A stretch of DNA of 64,000 nt. Origin: Rhizaria sp. SCN 62-66 (Eukaryota > Rhizaria, unplaced). The stretch is from NCBI GenBank assembly GCA_001724265.1, contig MEDY01000044.1, positions 1 through 64,000 of the forward strand. The letters are read 5' to 3'. A program made the translations under genes and the position numbers. A model generated the notes under the pieces. It made no database searches, was not told the DNA's origin, and saw nothing but the letters and a program-made list of their open reading frames with translations. Shown in pieces: positions 22,175-33,900 of the stretch (its first letter is position 1; each line of letters begins with the position of its first letter).

Positions 22175-25100
22175 ATGTGTATGCACATTTTGCGATTGCC
22201 GTCCCACACACGACCCACACCGTCCGCCTTCTTTGACATGAAGCAAGCTACCGTGCTTTCCCTGTCCCTCGCGAAGAAGCGTCTTGCGTCTTTCTCCTTT
22301 CGCAGTTCTATTTTCGCAACCCCCAGAGTTAACACACTTCTGTCGTCCCGCTTCTCAAGCTCCCGTCTCGCGTTTATGTCTGCGCTAAAACCATTCTCCT
22401 AGTTGTCCTCAGCCTCTGTTGTCTCTTCATCGTCGTCGTCTTCGCGGCGCAAGCGCGCTGTGTCCCCCTCTACCCCCCAGTAGAGGGCCTAGACCTCCGT
22501 TTCCTCCCGCTCGGGCTCAGGCTCCTCATCGCCGGCCTGTTAGGCGCCCTCTGGCCCCAAGACCAACCGCGCGCACCGCTCAGCGCACCACACCTCCCAC
22601 GACGCCGGGCTCGATTAGGCGCTCCTCTAGTTGCCGCTGCCCCCCAACAACAACAACATCAACACTCACCACAACCACCAGAACTCCGCGCAGCGCGCGA
22701 GCAGTCGGTCGGCCTCGCGCTCGCCCACGGTGAAGCCCGCCGCGATGCGCAGCCAACACAGCCGCAGCCCCAGCCCCAACTCTTCCAAGAGCGCCCCCGG
22801 CCGTCACCGCTCTGACGCGACTGCTGCGTCTGTTGCGACTGAAGCGGCCGCAGTGTTTTCGGTTGCTGCTCCTGCTGCCGGTGCTGCTGTCGGCGGCGTT
22901 CGTCCCCTGTCGACGTGGTCTCTGGCCGAGATGATCTGCGCACTCGCGCACCACAACCCCAACGCTGACGACAACCACGTCAACAACGGCAACATCACTG
23001 CTGCTGACACCGCGCCGGCGGCTGACGCCGTGCCGGCGGTTGACAACAGCTACATCGTGAACGACCCTGCCTTCGCGTAGGCCCACGCGGCCTCGTAGGC
23101 GGCCTCTGCCGCCTTCGCCGCCACCAGCGCCGCTGCGGCCGCCAGCCAGGCCGCTGCGGCCGTCGCGGAGGCCTTCGCGGCTGATCTGGCCGAACTGGCC
23201 AGCACGACGAAGCGCGCGAGCGAGGTCGTGGTCGCGCTGCCCGAGGCGAGCCTCGCCGCCGCAGTGGCCGCCTCGGTACAGACGCGGCGCCAAACCCTCG
23301 CCGCGCTCTACAGCAACGGCGGCGGCGACAACAACGCCGCAGCTAACCACAACAAGAAGAACTCCCGCAAGAACAACAACAGCGCTCGGAGCGCAACCAC
23401 CGACGGCAACGCCAGCAGCAACGATGAGAGCAAGTCTGTCGCCGTGACTGACACAAACGCTGACCCTTCAGCTGCGACTGCACCTATGACTGCAACTGCG
23501 GCTGACCCCGCCGTGGCCCCCGCAGCGGCCCCCGCAGCGGCAGCGGCAGCAGTTGCGCCTCCGGTGAACCCCGAGCGCATGATGATCTTCAACCCGACAC
23601 CGGCGCCGCTGCCGCTGGCGATCCGCAACACGCCCTTCGCGCTGCCGCGGCGCGCCAGCTACCTGCGCCCGCTGGCCGCGCAGGCGCTCGAGTAGCTGCA
23701 GTACAAGGCGGCCGGGCTCGTCCCGCTGGCGACGCTGCCGGGCCGCGGGCTGTGTCTGCTCGTCGGCGTCTAGTGGCGCGGCGTGCAGGAGGGCGTCAGC
23801 GCCATGGTCTGCGGCGGCAAGCGCGAGCCCGACGACCCGTCCTCGCTCTTCACCGCACTGCGCGAGTTTAACGAGGAGGCCGCCGACGTTTTGAGCGCGC
23901 CGGTGCGCCGCGCGGTGGGCGTGCTGCCGGGCGACGCCGCGCTCGCCGCCGCAGACGCCGTGCGCGTCGCCGTGCTGCGCGAGTGGGTCCGAGCAAAGGG
24001 GCCCGCGGGGGCGCTGCCCGGCAACGCGCCGTGGTTCCCCGATGCCGCCGCTGCTGGTGCTGCTGCGGACACTTCTGCTGCTGTTGTTGACGTGTCTGCT
24101 AGAGAGACTGCGGTGGGAGCTGTGTTGAGCACAGCCGACGCGATCCGGGCCGCGGCTGCCAGAGACCCGGCGTTCGGCGATGACCCCAGCGTGACTGATG
24201 TGAGCGCGCCTGCCCAGACCGCGAACGCTGAGCCTATTGTGCAGCACGTTGACGCGAGCCTTCAGGTGGACGCTGCCCCCGTGGACACTGCTGCCGAGAC
24301 GGTGACTGCTACGGCGGAGACGGACACCCCCTCAGCTGCTGAGTCTGCTGCCCCAGCCACTGGCAAACTCAACAAGAAGGCCAAACGCGCCGCTGCCGCT
24401 GCCGCCACTGCTGCTACGGCGGACGCTTCCGGGAAGAAGAAGTCAAGCCGCCTGGCGACCTTGTTCAACGTGCCCTCTACGTGGGCGACGCAGATCGACG
24501 GCGCGTACAGCGCCGTGCCGCACCTGTTGCCGCCAGATCTTTCGCGCCTCTGCCACCTCGACCGCGTCGCCGCCGCGGGCGCTGGCACGCTTGGTGACAG
24601 CGACGCAAACGGTCTCTCTCTCGCTGCGGCGATGGCCGACAGCGACGCCACGAGCGCTGACGGCTCGACCGCTGATTCGACTGCTGCGGCATCTGCGTCT
24701 GCGTCTGCGTCTGCTGTGCTTAAGGGCAGGTACACGCCCGATGCGTGGAGCAACCGACACGTGAGCCTGAGTGCGGCCATCGACGCCGCGGCGGCCGCGG
24801 GTCACGCTGCGGCGTGGTTTGCCGACGGGCGCTACGTGCTGCACATGGTTGACCTTGACCGCGAGACCAATCACGGCGGCAGCGGCGCCTCTGAACCCGT
24901 CCACGACGCGACTCCTTCCGGGGATTGCGCCGATAGAAGTGCGGGCGCCTGTGCGCTGCCGGTGCGCGGCGAGAGCGAGATGGCCAGCGAGGCTGCGCGT
25001 ACGACGGCGGCGGAGCTGATTGCGCGCGCTGAGCGCGAGCTCGCCCGCCACCACCTCAACGAACTCGCAAGCGCCGGCACTTTCACCGAGAGCAGCGCCG

Positions 25101-27076
25101 TCATCGATGGCAACGCCGTTGACTCAGGCAATGACGTTGCGGGCGATGCGCCTGCTACTGATCTCACCGCGCGCGTCGTCGGCGGCGACGGCATCGCGGC
25201 CGAGGTGTGGCCCTTCACCGTCTCGGCCCAAGACCGCGTGCCCGCGGCCAGCAAGACTCCCGCGCCCGCGCCGACGCGCGCCGAACTCGCTGCGGCGCTC
25301 CGCCTCGGCAGTCATCGCGGTCACCACAGCCAGAACGCGTCCGACTCCGCCGCCACCGCCTCAGCCATTGGCACTGCCACTGACGCTGCTGGCGGTGGTA
25401 TCGACGCTGCGGTCGACACGAGCGCGCTGATGCTGGGCATCCCGCGGCTGCACACGTACCTCCGCCGGCGCGCAGTCATGGGCGACGCGGACCCGCTCTG
25501 GCGCGACCCCACCCCCGTTGCCTCACCCGCGGCCAGCCCCGCGGCAAGCCCCGCGCTTACGCCGAGCCCGCGCCGCCAGAGCCCCCGCGCCGCTGTCTTC
25601 GTCGGTGCTGGTGCCGCGGCGGTAGGCGGCGCGGCGGCGTGCCCGGCGCCCGCGCTTTCGCTCGCCGACGACTGCGCCCCCGCTGCCGCGCCCCAGCCCA
25701 CCGCTCCGCAGCCTCAGCCCGACGCGCTCCAGCCAGCGGCGCTGACCGAGCCCGTGCCGTCCTACCCTCTGGCTGACGCGGCCGTGCCTCACTCCGCAGC
25801 CACCGCAGCGACTGCCACGAGCGCCGTCAGTGTGGACACCCGCTCTGCGACGCCTGCGACTGCGAAGACAGAGACCGCGACCCAGACCGCGCCCACTGAT
25901 GCGCCGGCCGATGCGCTGGCCGCGAGCACGCCTACAGAGACTGATGTCGACACCGCCGCCGCCGCCGCACACGCCGCCGCCGTGGCTGCGGCGCGCGCTG
26001 TGCGCGTGCCGACCGCGGCACAGCTGGCGTCGCTGCAGGATCAGATGCTCGCCGTGCGCTGGGTGCCCGTCACGGCGCTACTCCACGCCACCCAGAAGCG
26101 CTACGAGGTCCTCGTGCGCTCCGTCGCCGCAGCTGGCACAAATGGCAGCGCCACTGCGACGACAGCAACGGCGGCTCAGAGCACTGCGAACAACACTGAC
26201 GCCGCCGGCGCGACCAACGCCGCGAGCGCCAACAAGCCCTCCAACCCGGCGCTGGCGTCGAAGCTGCGCATCGCAGCGGGCGTGCACGGGACCGAGGCGG
26301 CGCCGGCGCTGCCGAGCGTCAGTCTTTCCGCAAGCGAGCGGCTCACGGCGGCGGACTTCCGCGCCGCGACGCGCATGATGCAGCAGACTCCAGCCGAGGT
26401 CGCGGCCGACTTCCTGCGCGCCGTGCCGCGGTCCTCGTCCTCGTTGTCAGCTGGCGGCCGCAGCCTGAGCAGCAGCAACAGCGGGACCGACGTCGACGAC
26501 GAGGCCGACTGCGACGGACACAGTGTCGCCTCCGCCGCCGCCGCCGACGTCGTGTTCGACGTCTCGGCCGTGTACGGCGCTGCGGTGTCCGGCCACATCG
26601 CCGCCATGACTGACAGCAGCGCCAACTCCCCCGTGTTCACGGCCGCTGCCGCGGGCTCGACTGCGGACTCGGCGCGCTCGAGCGGCGGCCGCTCCTCCCC
26701 GCTGCCCGCGGCGCCGCTGAGCCCGGCGAGTCGGCGCACCGCCCGCGCCCGCGCGCGGTTGGCGGCGGCGCGCGGTGAGTGGGAGCGCGTCGCGCGGGCC
26801 AGCGGGTTCAAGCACCCGCCGCACCTTGTCAAGGACATCGACGGGTGTCCGCTGCCGCTGTACCGCATGCTGGGGCAGATCCTCTGCGTGCCCGCCGTGC
26901 GCAGCTACCTCATCGAGCGCGTGGCACGCGCCACCCCCGACGCCGTCTACGCGCCCGGAAACGATAGCGGCAGCGGCAGCGGCACGCCCAGCAGCGACAA
27001 CGATAGCGGTCGCTGCGCCGTTGAGTGTGCCCGCGTTACAGGGAGTAGCGCCGCGGAGGGCAACACGAACATCTAA
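22175..27076 (+). CDS. Large protein with an interrupted Nudix-like domain and ten TAG codons
   Basis: One frame runs from ATG 22175 to TAA 27074-27076 (1,633 residues) and contains ten TAGs but no TAA or TGA. ATG 22181 or 22238 could also be the start. The N-terminal 500 residues are Ser/Arg/Pro/Asn/Ala-rich. A Nudix-like core begins at about residue 514 (hydrophobic strands ...GRGLCLLVGV, TAG, WRG) and includes the box GGKREPDDPSS...ALREFNEEAADVL (547-573). This keeps the REfxEE catalytic helix but has one or two extra residues before it and Asp in place of the usual first Glu. Likely later strands of the fold are separated by insertions: FADGRYVLHMVDL (about 882-894) and MLAVRWVPVTALL (about 1291-1303). 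Nudix enzymes hydrolyse nucleoside diphosphate derivatives; the substrate here is unknown, and activity is uncertain given the altered box. Confidence 0.8.
22400..22630 (+). other. Cluster of six recoded TAG codons
   Basis: TAGs at 22400, 22481, 22490, 22541, 22616 and 22628 all fall in the frame of the Nudix-like gene within 77 codons, in a Ser/Pro/Arg/Asn-rich linker that also uses CAG. No TAA or TGA interrupts the frame. Confidence 0.85.
23078..23773 (+). other. Four further recoded TAG codons
   Basis: TAGs at 23078, 23096, 23693 and 23771 remain in frame. The first two sit in an Ala-rich helix (AFA, TAG, AHAAS, TAG, AASAAF). The last sits 13 codons before the Nudix box, inside the conserved fold, where a true stop would remove the catalytic motif. 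Confidence 0.88.
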
Positions 27077-27557
27077 GACTACGCACTGCGAGTCTTATTG
27101 GCAGACAAAGTTGATTGGCGGCCATAGTCGAGTTGATTGATGAATGCGGAGTTGTCTCCGTTCATCTATCACACTGATGTACACTTTTTCTTTTGCATTA
27201 CTCTTGTGCACTGTATCAACACGCATCTTTTGTGCTGTGCGTGTACGGTGTGTGCAAGGTTATGTGTTTTCACCGTTTTACGGCTTTAGACCTACTTTAT
27301 TTCGTCTTTTTTGTGTGTGTGTCTTTGACACATGTAATTCCTAGAAATTCATCTACTTACAATTACTTTAATTTTTATTTCCGTTTGTTCTCCGTGTTAT
27401 TTTGTTGAAGCCTTGACTGGCGAGAGCAAATGATACTGACAAACAGTAAACAACGTTTTAGAAGCTTCATCAGTTTTCCTGATTTAAACATTTGCAAGGG
27501 CCTTGCTAAAATACACAGTATCAATAATTGTGATTTTGATACGTATGCTTCACCACA
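27077..27557. other. Convergent spacer
   Basis: T-rich sequence between two genes that point towards each other. No gene seen. TTTATT at 27298-27303 and near 27373 would read AATAAA on the minus strand and could serve the gene at 27558-30365. Confidence 0.4.
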
Positions 27558-30365
27558 TCACAGCCGGCGCGCAAGAAAGTTGTAGTACCGGATCCGCGAG
27601 TTCGTGTCGCACGCCGCCGCACCGCCTTGACACAGGGCCTCAAACCACGTCATGACGGTCTCGTCGAACGGGTGGTGCGGACTCGGCTGCTCAGCAGCAG
27701 GCGCCGCCACAGCATCTGGTACAGTTGCGCTGGCTGCCGCGCGGCGGGGGATGTGGGCGTTCTGGTCTACGCATGCCACGACGCGGCCGACGGGCACAGC
27801 GCCCGCGGGCAGCAACCGCGCCGCGCAGGGCTTAAACGTCACGAAGCAGAGGATATTTTGCGGGGCATTGAACACGTCACCGAGCGGAGGCAGCACCGAG
27901 CGCGCGCACATCAGCAGCGTCCCCGAGGGGTACACCACGTCCGCGTCTCTGTCTCCTACCAGCGCAGCGGCCTCCCCGTAGATGAGGTCCTCGGCGGGCA
28001 GCGCGAGCGGCGCCGCCGCGCAGGGGGCCTTGTGACGATACAACGACACGTACGGCAGCGCCGCAGCGTCGACCCCGGCTGGCGCAAAGCACCGGTGCAC
28101 ATATGCACCGAGCGCGTACATGCGCGTGGCGGCGCGGAAATGTGCGGCGTGGGTGGGAAACGCGTCGTCGTGCAGCGTAACCATAAGGTGGTACATTGCT
28201 CCGCTGTCCTCCGACTGCGGCGGCGTAAAACACGCCACCATCACGACGTGCATGTCCGTGCCCATGCAAGTGGGCCCCACTGTCGCCAGCGCCTGCAGAC
28301 GCACGCACTCGCGCGCGCGCGCTTGCAGCAGGGCCAGCGCAACCGCCGACGGCGCTCTGCTTTCCGTGGGCGCCAATGCAGTGACTGTTTCTGCGCCACC
28401 GGACGCCGGGTAGCCACCGCGCCGCAACACGGCCGCAATGTGCGCGTCAAACGCAGCAAGCCAGTCGCCCCCGTGCGCGGCAGCAAACGCCCGCACGCCC
28501 GCAACAGCCTCCTCGGGGGACACTGCAACAGCAGCAGCGGCGCGTACACTGGCAGCGTCCGAGCCCGCAGGAGTCGACGCCAGAGAGAGCAGAATGGACG
28601 CGGGCGCGACCCCAGCGGCGGCCAGCGCAGCCTCAAGCTCGCCAAGAGCGAGGACAACAGAGTCGGGAAGCTCATCCGCACAGCGCAAGAGAGCAATCGC
28701 GTGTTTGCCGTGCGCCTTCACGAAGTCTACCAGAAAGTCGCCATGCAGAGGCGCATTGACTTCAGCTTCCGCCCCGGCCTCAGCGTCACCGCTAATGCTA
28801 GCTTCCGCGTCGTCAAAGCCGTTGTCGTCGTGGGGTGCAACCAGCATCCGCAGCACCGCGAGTGCGCGCGCGACGGCATCTGTGTTTGTCCCCGCGTCGA
28901 ACAGCGCGGCCGCCAGCACAACGCGCACGCAGAACAACACGACACCGCCCTCGCGTAGCGCCGTGCGCACACACGCGGACTGCGGCCGCTGCAGCGCGTT
29001 GTCGAGCAGCAGCGCGAGCTCGGTGGCCAGCGCCCAGGGCTGCGGCTCTGTCCGCGCACCGCGCGCGGGCGCTCCCGAGAGGCCATGCGCAAGCACGCTC
29101 TGCAGCAGGCCCGCCGAGACGAGGCGCGCGGCCAGCGCGGCGGGGCCGGCGGCAAGGCGCGCGACGGTGGCCGCCAGGAGGGTCTGCATGGGGGCGCTGA
29201 GCATGTACCAGTTGTGGTCGACAAAGTCAGCGATTGCGGTCACCCGCGGCGCCGTGAAGACCGCGGCGCAGAGTTCGCCGTCGAGGTCGGCGGCGCAGCG
29301 CAGCAGGCGCACGGCTGTAAGGGGCCCGTTTTCAACGCTGCGGGACGGAAGCAGCTGCAGCACGCCGTCAAAAGCAGGGCTATGCAGAAACGCAGCAAAG
29401 TCATTGCGCAATGAGTCGTCGTCCGCGGCCACGCCGTCCGCAGCAGCACGTTGATGAGAGGTAACATAATTAGCGTCATCGGCGGTGGGGACGTGCAAGG
29501 GGACGGTGTGCAAGGGGGCAGTGTGCATCATGGCGGAGGTAAGAGCCGTGATAAAGAGGCTGGCGAGCGCGGCGTGCGTGAGGTGCACCGCGACGCCGAC
29601 CTGGTCTCCATCGGCGGCGGCGGCGGCGTAGCGCTGAGCCGCCGCGCTGAGCAGCGGGACGAAGGGCGCGAGGTCGGCCGCGTAGTCCACCCGCATTTCA
29701 GCCGCCGCAACAGCAGCCACCATCGATGTAGTAGCAGCAGACGCAATTGCAGCAGGCGCAGCTGCGGTGGCGGCGGCAGTTGCGAGGAGTGACATGACTT
29801 GCGCAATGGCGTCCGCGCAGGTGCGGTGCACAGCGGCCTTGCCCAAGTCCTCCGTGCTGGCGTGCGCGGGGTCCGCAAGCAGGATGCGGGTCACATCAAG
29901 CAAAGGCCGCAGCGCGGCGCTGCTGGCGACGCGGGGGCGCAGCTGAGGCGTGCTCTGGCGTGCGGTCTGGGCGATGATGCCGAAAGCCATAGTGGCAACA
30001 TGGTCGCTCCATCCGCAGCGGCTGAGCCAGGTCAGAAGATGTTCGGCAGCGCCGCAGGAGACCATGGCCGCGCTGCCTGCGGGAGTTGCGTTGGCGACCC
30101 AATGTAGCAGACTGGCGGACTCGCTACAGCGCTCGGTGCTGCCGCTGCGTTCCTAGCTGTTCAGTGACTCGACGATGAAGTCAAACAAACCGCTTTCGTC
30201 GCCAATCGCGACACATTTATCTGTGCTCGAGATTAGAGAGCTCCTGGCAGAGTACAACGCAGAGGTATGAAATGCCCGCATCAGAGCAAGTAGTCCTTTG
30301 GAGCCAGGAACAAGATTGTACGTCACTGCGATCGCCGCGTGCAAGGACCCAATGTCGAACTCCAT
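27558..30365 (-). CDS. Helical-repeat-like protein with intact shared C-terminal domain, function unknown
   Basis: From ATG 30365 to TGA 27558 the frame gives 935 residues with one in-frame TAG (30153-30155) at residue 71. The first 600 residues are Ala/Leu-rich amphipathic helices in short blocks resembling an armadillo/HEAT-like solenoid, but I cannot assign a named family. The C-terminal region (about 28475 to 27600) matches the B-box protein and the pseudogene: FDAHIAAVLRRGGYP, then LHDDAFPTHAAHFRAA, YVHRCFAP, DLIYGE, VVYPSGT, FVTFKPC, GAVPVG and PFDE. Of the three copies this is the only one with no frame break. The frame remains open upstream of the ATG to a possible acceptor, so extra N-terminal exons are likely. 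The domain partners in this family differ (B-box here, solenoid there), which suggests a mobile interaction module. Confidence 0.8.
30153..30155 (-). other. Recoded TAG codon
   Basis: On the minus strand TAG separates ...FIVESLNS from ERSGSTERC... in one open frame. Treated as a stop, it would leave a 70-residue stub followed in the same frame by an 835-residue frame. Confidence 0.85.
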
Positions 30366-30545
30366 TGCAACGTGGCTTAGCGCACTATCTCTTTCAAATC
30401 TGCTTGCTAGACTTTAATATTAGCGGGGTCAGATGGTACATAGTAGAATATACACGCGTGTGAAATATGATTATGCTATATTTCTTTAAACTCACACAAA
30501 TACGCACCCACAAGAGCCTGCCTGCGATTTGCAAGGCGACGACAA
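30366..30545 (-). other. Probable 5' exons of the helical-repeat gene
   Basis: The frame upstream of ATG 30365 is open to an acceptor-like TCTAG (exon start 30406), adding ASRFERDSALSHVA. A 38-nt candidate exon at 30545-30508, with acceptor CCCCAG and donor GTGCGT, joins it in frame. A first exon with its own ATG was not settled. Confidence 0.35.
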
Positions 30546-30918
30546 CTGGGGTGATTAGTTAACTTGATTCGAAGTGTGTAAACAACCAGAAAGCAAACGA
30601 ATAACACACGTAATTAAAAAAGTGCAACCTAATATATTCTATTCGTATGACACGCGTGTTGTGTTGACGATATGATCGTGCTACCCATCGCGTTTTGCTC
30701 AAGCTGTCTTTTCTTAAAGAGAAGAAGAAAACGTCTGTATTAAAATTGATGTTCTATGAAGGGAAAAATATCTATAAAAGTTAAGTATCATGTCTCGTTG
30801 GATATTGTTGGTAAAGTTTAAGGATGTTATATTGAACAATAATGTGCTGTTTTGTTATAAGTTGGAGCAGTTCCATGCAACGTTAAACAGTTGCACCTGC
30901 ACTCTCGTCTTCGTTGTT
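30546..30918. other. Spacer between two minus-strand genes
   Basis: AT-rich, holding the 3' flank of the giant gene and probably the promoter or first exon of the helical-repeat gene. No independent gene seen. The plus-strand frame at 30790-31344 is a shadow of the giant gene. Confidence 0.4.
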
Positions 30919-33900
30919 TCAATTGTTCTCGCCATCATCCTTCGCAACACTCGCAGCTACATCAACAGATGTGACTTCCGCGCTGTTCACGGGACCATTC
31001 TCAGCGATTTCACCAGCAGCGACATTTACAATCGCAGTAGCAGAGCCGGTCTCGCTCGTAACACTGCCAGTATAACTCGCAGTGACCACATCGTTGACAG
31101 CAGCAGTCATTTGCGTAAACGCTGCATCTGCGTCGGTCGCAGGTTCCGGTGCGGCCAGTTTCTCCTTGGTAGGATCATTGACATCGTTGTCACCAGCAGG
31201 AGCCACACCAGGCGTATCTCCAACAGTGTTATTAGGGGCAGCGGGGTCGATTGCAACAGTAACAGCAGCAGCCGTCTCATTGCCCGCCGCGGTTCTCCGG
31301 TCGTCAGCAGGAGCGGCTGCTCCGGCGATAGCAGCGATTTGTGAAGATGTATCGACACTGTCCATTACCTCCATCGGTTCAATGGGAGCTGGCGCATGTA
31401 TTTCAGTGGCGTTCTTCTCGACATCAGCACTCTTAACCTGAATCTGAACGGCCGATGCCACTGTCTCATAAACGGTAGCGTCTGCAGCAGCTTCGATACT
31501 GGCAGCAGCCTCATTGCTCTCTGGAACGTCGTTGACGACGGCTGTTGCAATATGGGACTTTGTGGCTGAAGTGGCGTCAGGCACAGATACATTTGCAACC
31601 GTCTTAATTGCAGGGCCTGCATTAGGAGTAGCTTCAGTAACATCAGTATCGTCTGAGTTGTTCGAGTCCGTGGTGCGCTTGGCCACATAATCTGCCGCTT
31701 CAGCACCAGCAGCAACTGCAGACGAAGTCTCGACCCGCGCAGTTCGAGCAAGGCCAGTCTCTGCAATTGCAACGTCACGAGCTTGAACAACAGCTGGCCC
31801 ATCAACGGAGGCAGCTTCAGCGGTGCCTACTTCGGCCAGAGCAGTGGGAGCACCGGCTTCAGCGGCAACCTTTTGAGAAGCAGCAGCAGCTTCAGCACCA
31901 CCAGAGCTCTGAATGCCGACCGCGTCATCAGTCGCAATATCCGAAACGTCAGTCTCAGGACCGGCCTGCGCAGGTTCAGCTAAAACAGCAGCTGCAACAG
32001 TTCCATCGGCAGCTGAAGTATCAGCAGCAGCAGCAGCAGCAGCAGCAGTCGCTTCGACAGTCGTCGTGTCAACAGAAGCAGCGGCAGCAATCTCGGCTGC
32101 AGCAGCGGCTGCCTGCGCGGCAGCGGCGGCGGCTTCAACCTCTGCCTTAGCCTTGGTTTCCTTGGCCTCTTCTTCAGCTTTGGCCTCTGCTTCAGCCTTA
32201 GCCTTGGCATCTGCCTCGGCCTTAGCTTTAGCCTTAGCTTCAGCCTCAGCCTTTGCCTTTGCTTCTGCCTCGGCCTTTGCAACAATTGCAGCTTCAAGCG
32301 CTGCCTTAGCAGCGGCTTCCTCTTCCTCTTTCGCCTTTGCCGCCGCAGCTGCCTTGGCCTTCATGGCAACCTCCGCAGCCGCCCTTGCGACGGCCATCGC
32401 CTTGGCGCGCGCGTCGGCCTCGGCCCGTGCGTTCACTAGGGCGGCGTCAACGTGGACTCCGATAGCAGCGGCCGTGCGGAGAAGCCAGGTTGTGGCGTCA
32501 GTTAGTAGCGCAGTGAGAGCACGTGCATGAGCCAAAATAGCAGCAGCACCGTCAGGCGTTGACTGTGAGTCGTTGAAGTTCGTATTGCTTGTGGGTAGCT
32601 GTGGGGGGAAGTACGAGAAGCAGTGGGGGTCGTCAATGAACTCAATCACGTCGACAGCAACCTGTTCATCCTCCTCTTCATCGTCAACCGCGCGGTCGCC
32701 TTCAGTGTTGGACTCATCGCGATTAGACGCGGCAAGCTCGTCTTGCTCAGCAAACGAATCTCCGAGCAAGCCGTGCTGTGGATGTTTCTGGGTTAATTTC
32801 ACATGCTGATTAGGCGGATGTTGCGAGCGTTGTTGATGCTGCTGGGAAGAGAACGCACCGTCCACTCTGGGCAGACGCTGTAGGTCGATTTGAGACACAG
32901 CCGAAGGCCCCAACAGCGGCGTGAGCGCTTCAGTGCCTGATCCCACCGTTGACGTTGACGCAGGCGCTGTCGCCTTAGCGTCAAGTAACAGGCCAATCTC
33001 ATCTAGCTTGGGCTCAGAACCAGTGGACACCACCACAGCGCGACGGCGGCGGTTGCGTTGACGCGATGCAGCAGGAACCTTTGCAAATACGAATTCGTCG
33101 CGTGAGTTCTGACGCAGCATGCGCACCTCAAGTGCACTCAGCAATGCCAAAGGCGCGGCTGTACGTGCGCGTTCAAGCGAATGCGGCAGAGCCAGTGTTT
33201 GCGGGGTAGTAGCTGCAGTGTTGGTCGCCGCAGTTCGAGATGTGGAAGGTTTGAGGGAGGCAAAAACGGCGTGCGACATAAGAAGAAGCGTTGCAGCGTG
33301 AGTTAGTAGCGCGCTCGCGTCGGCAGCAGTTGCAGACGAGGCGACGGCAGCAGCTAGCTGCAGAGGGTCGGCGGATGTCGCGTTGTTGATCTCCGTCGTA
33401 TCAAACATATCCATTCCAGCCTGCACACATCCCTCATCGGCTAGATGAGTGACATCGTGGTTGCTGTCATCGTCAGCAGTCGCAGTGCGGGAGACTGCTG
33501 CGGCGACAGCTTCGTGTTGTTGCATCGCCCAGCTCGCGGGCTCTACCGCCAAGCGCGCGAGGGTTTGCGGATAGTCAATCCACAAGTTTTCATTCGCACC
33601 CTCAGTTGAGTCATTTTTACCTCCAAGCAACACTGAAAAGCGGTGACGCGACGCGCTGTCACATGCACAGTCGGCAAGCATCCTCCTGAGCGCAGGCGCA
33701 GCCTCGACGTTCGCATTCCACCTCGGCGGCGCGCCTGCAGCGCTTGCGGCCGCAGCTGCGCGCGCTGCTGCAGTAGCTCGCGCCGAAACGCTTGCGTGCG
33801 TCAGCGCAACCTTCTCCGCATGCGCACAGGGCGCCGCGGCCGCAGCTGTTGCTGACAGCATGGCAGTCACGGCTACAGTTGCGGAAGCCAGCGCTGCACG

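Noticed and set aside
22400-23773. The ten TAGs as evidence of a pseudogene or of C-to-T damage
   Set aside because: The frame has no TAA, TGA or frameshift over 4.9 kb, and the same TAG-only pattern occurs in unrelated intact genes.
27627-28958. Plus-strand frames of 443 and 338 codons
   Set aside because: Shadows opposite the helical-repeat gene, which carries the conserved shared domain on the minus strand.
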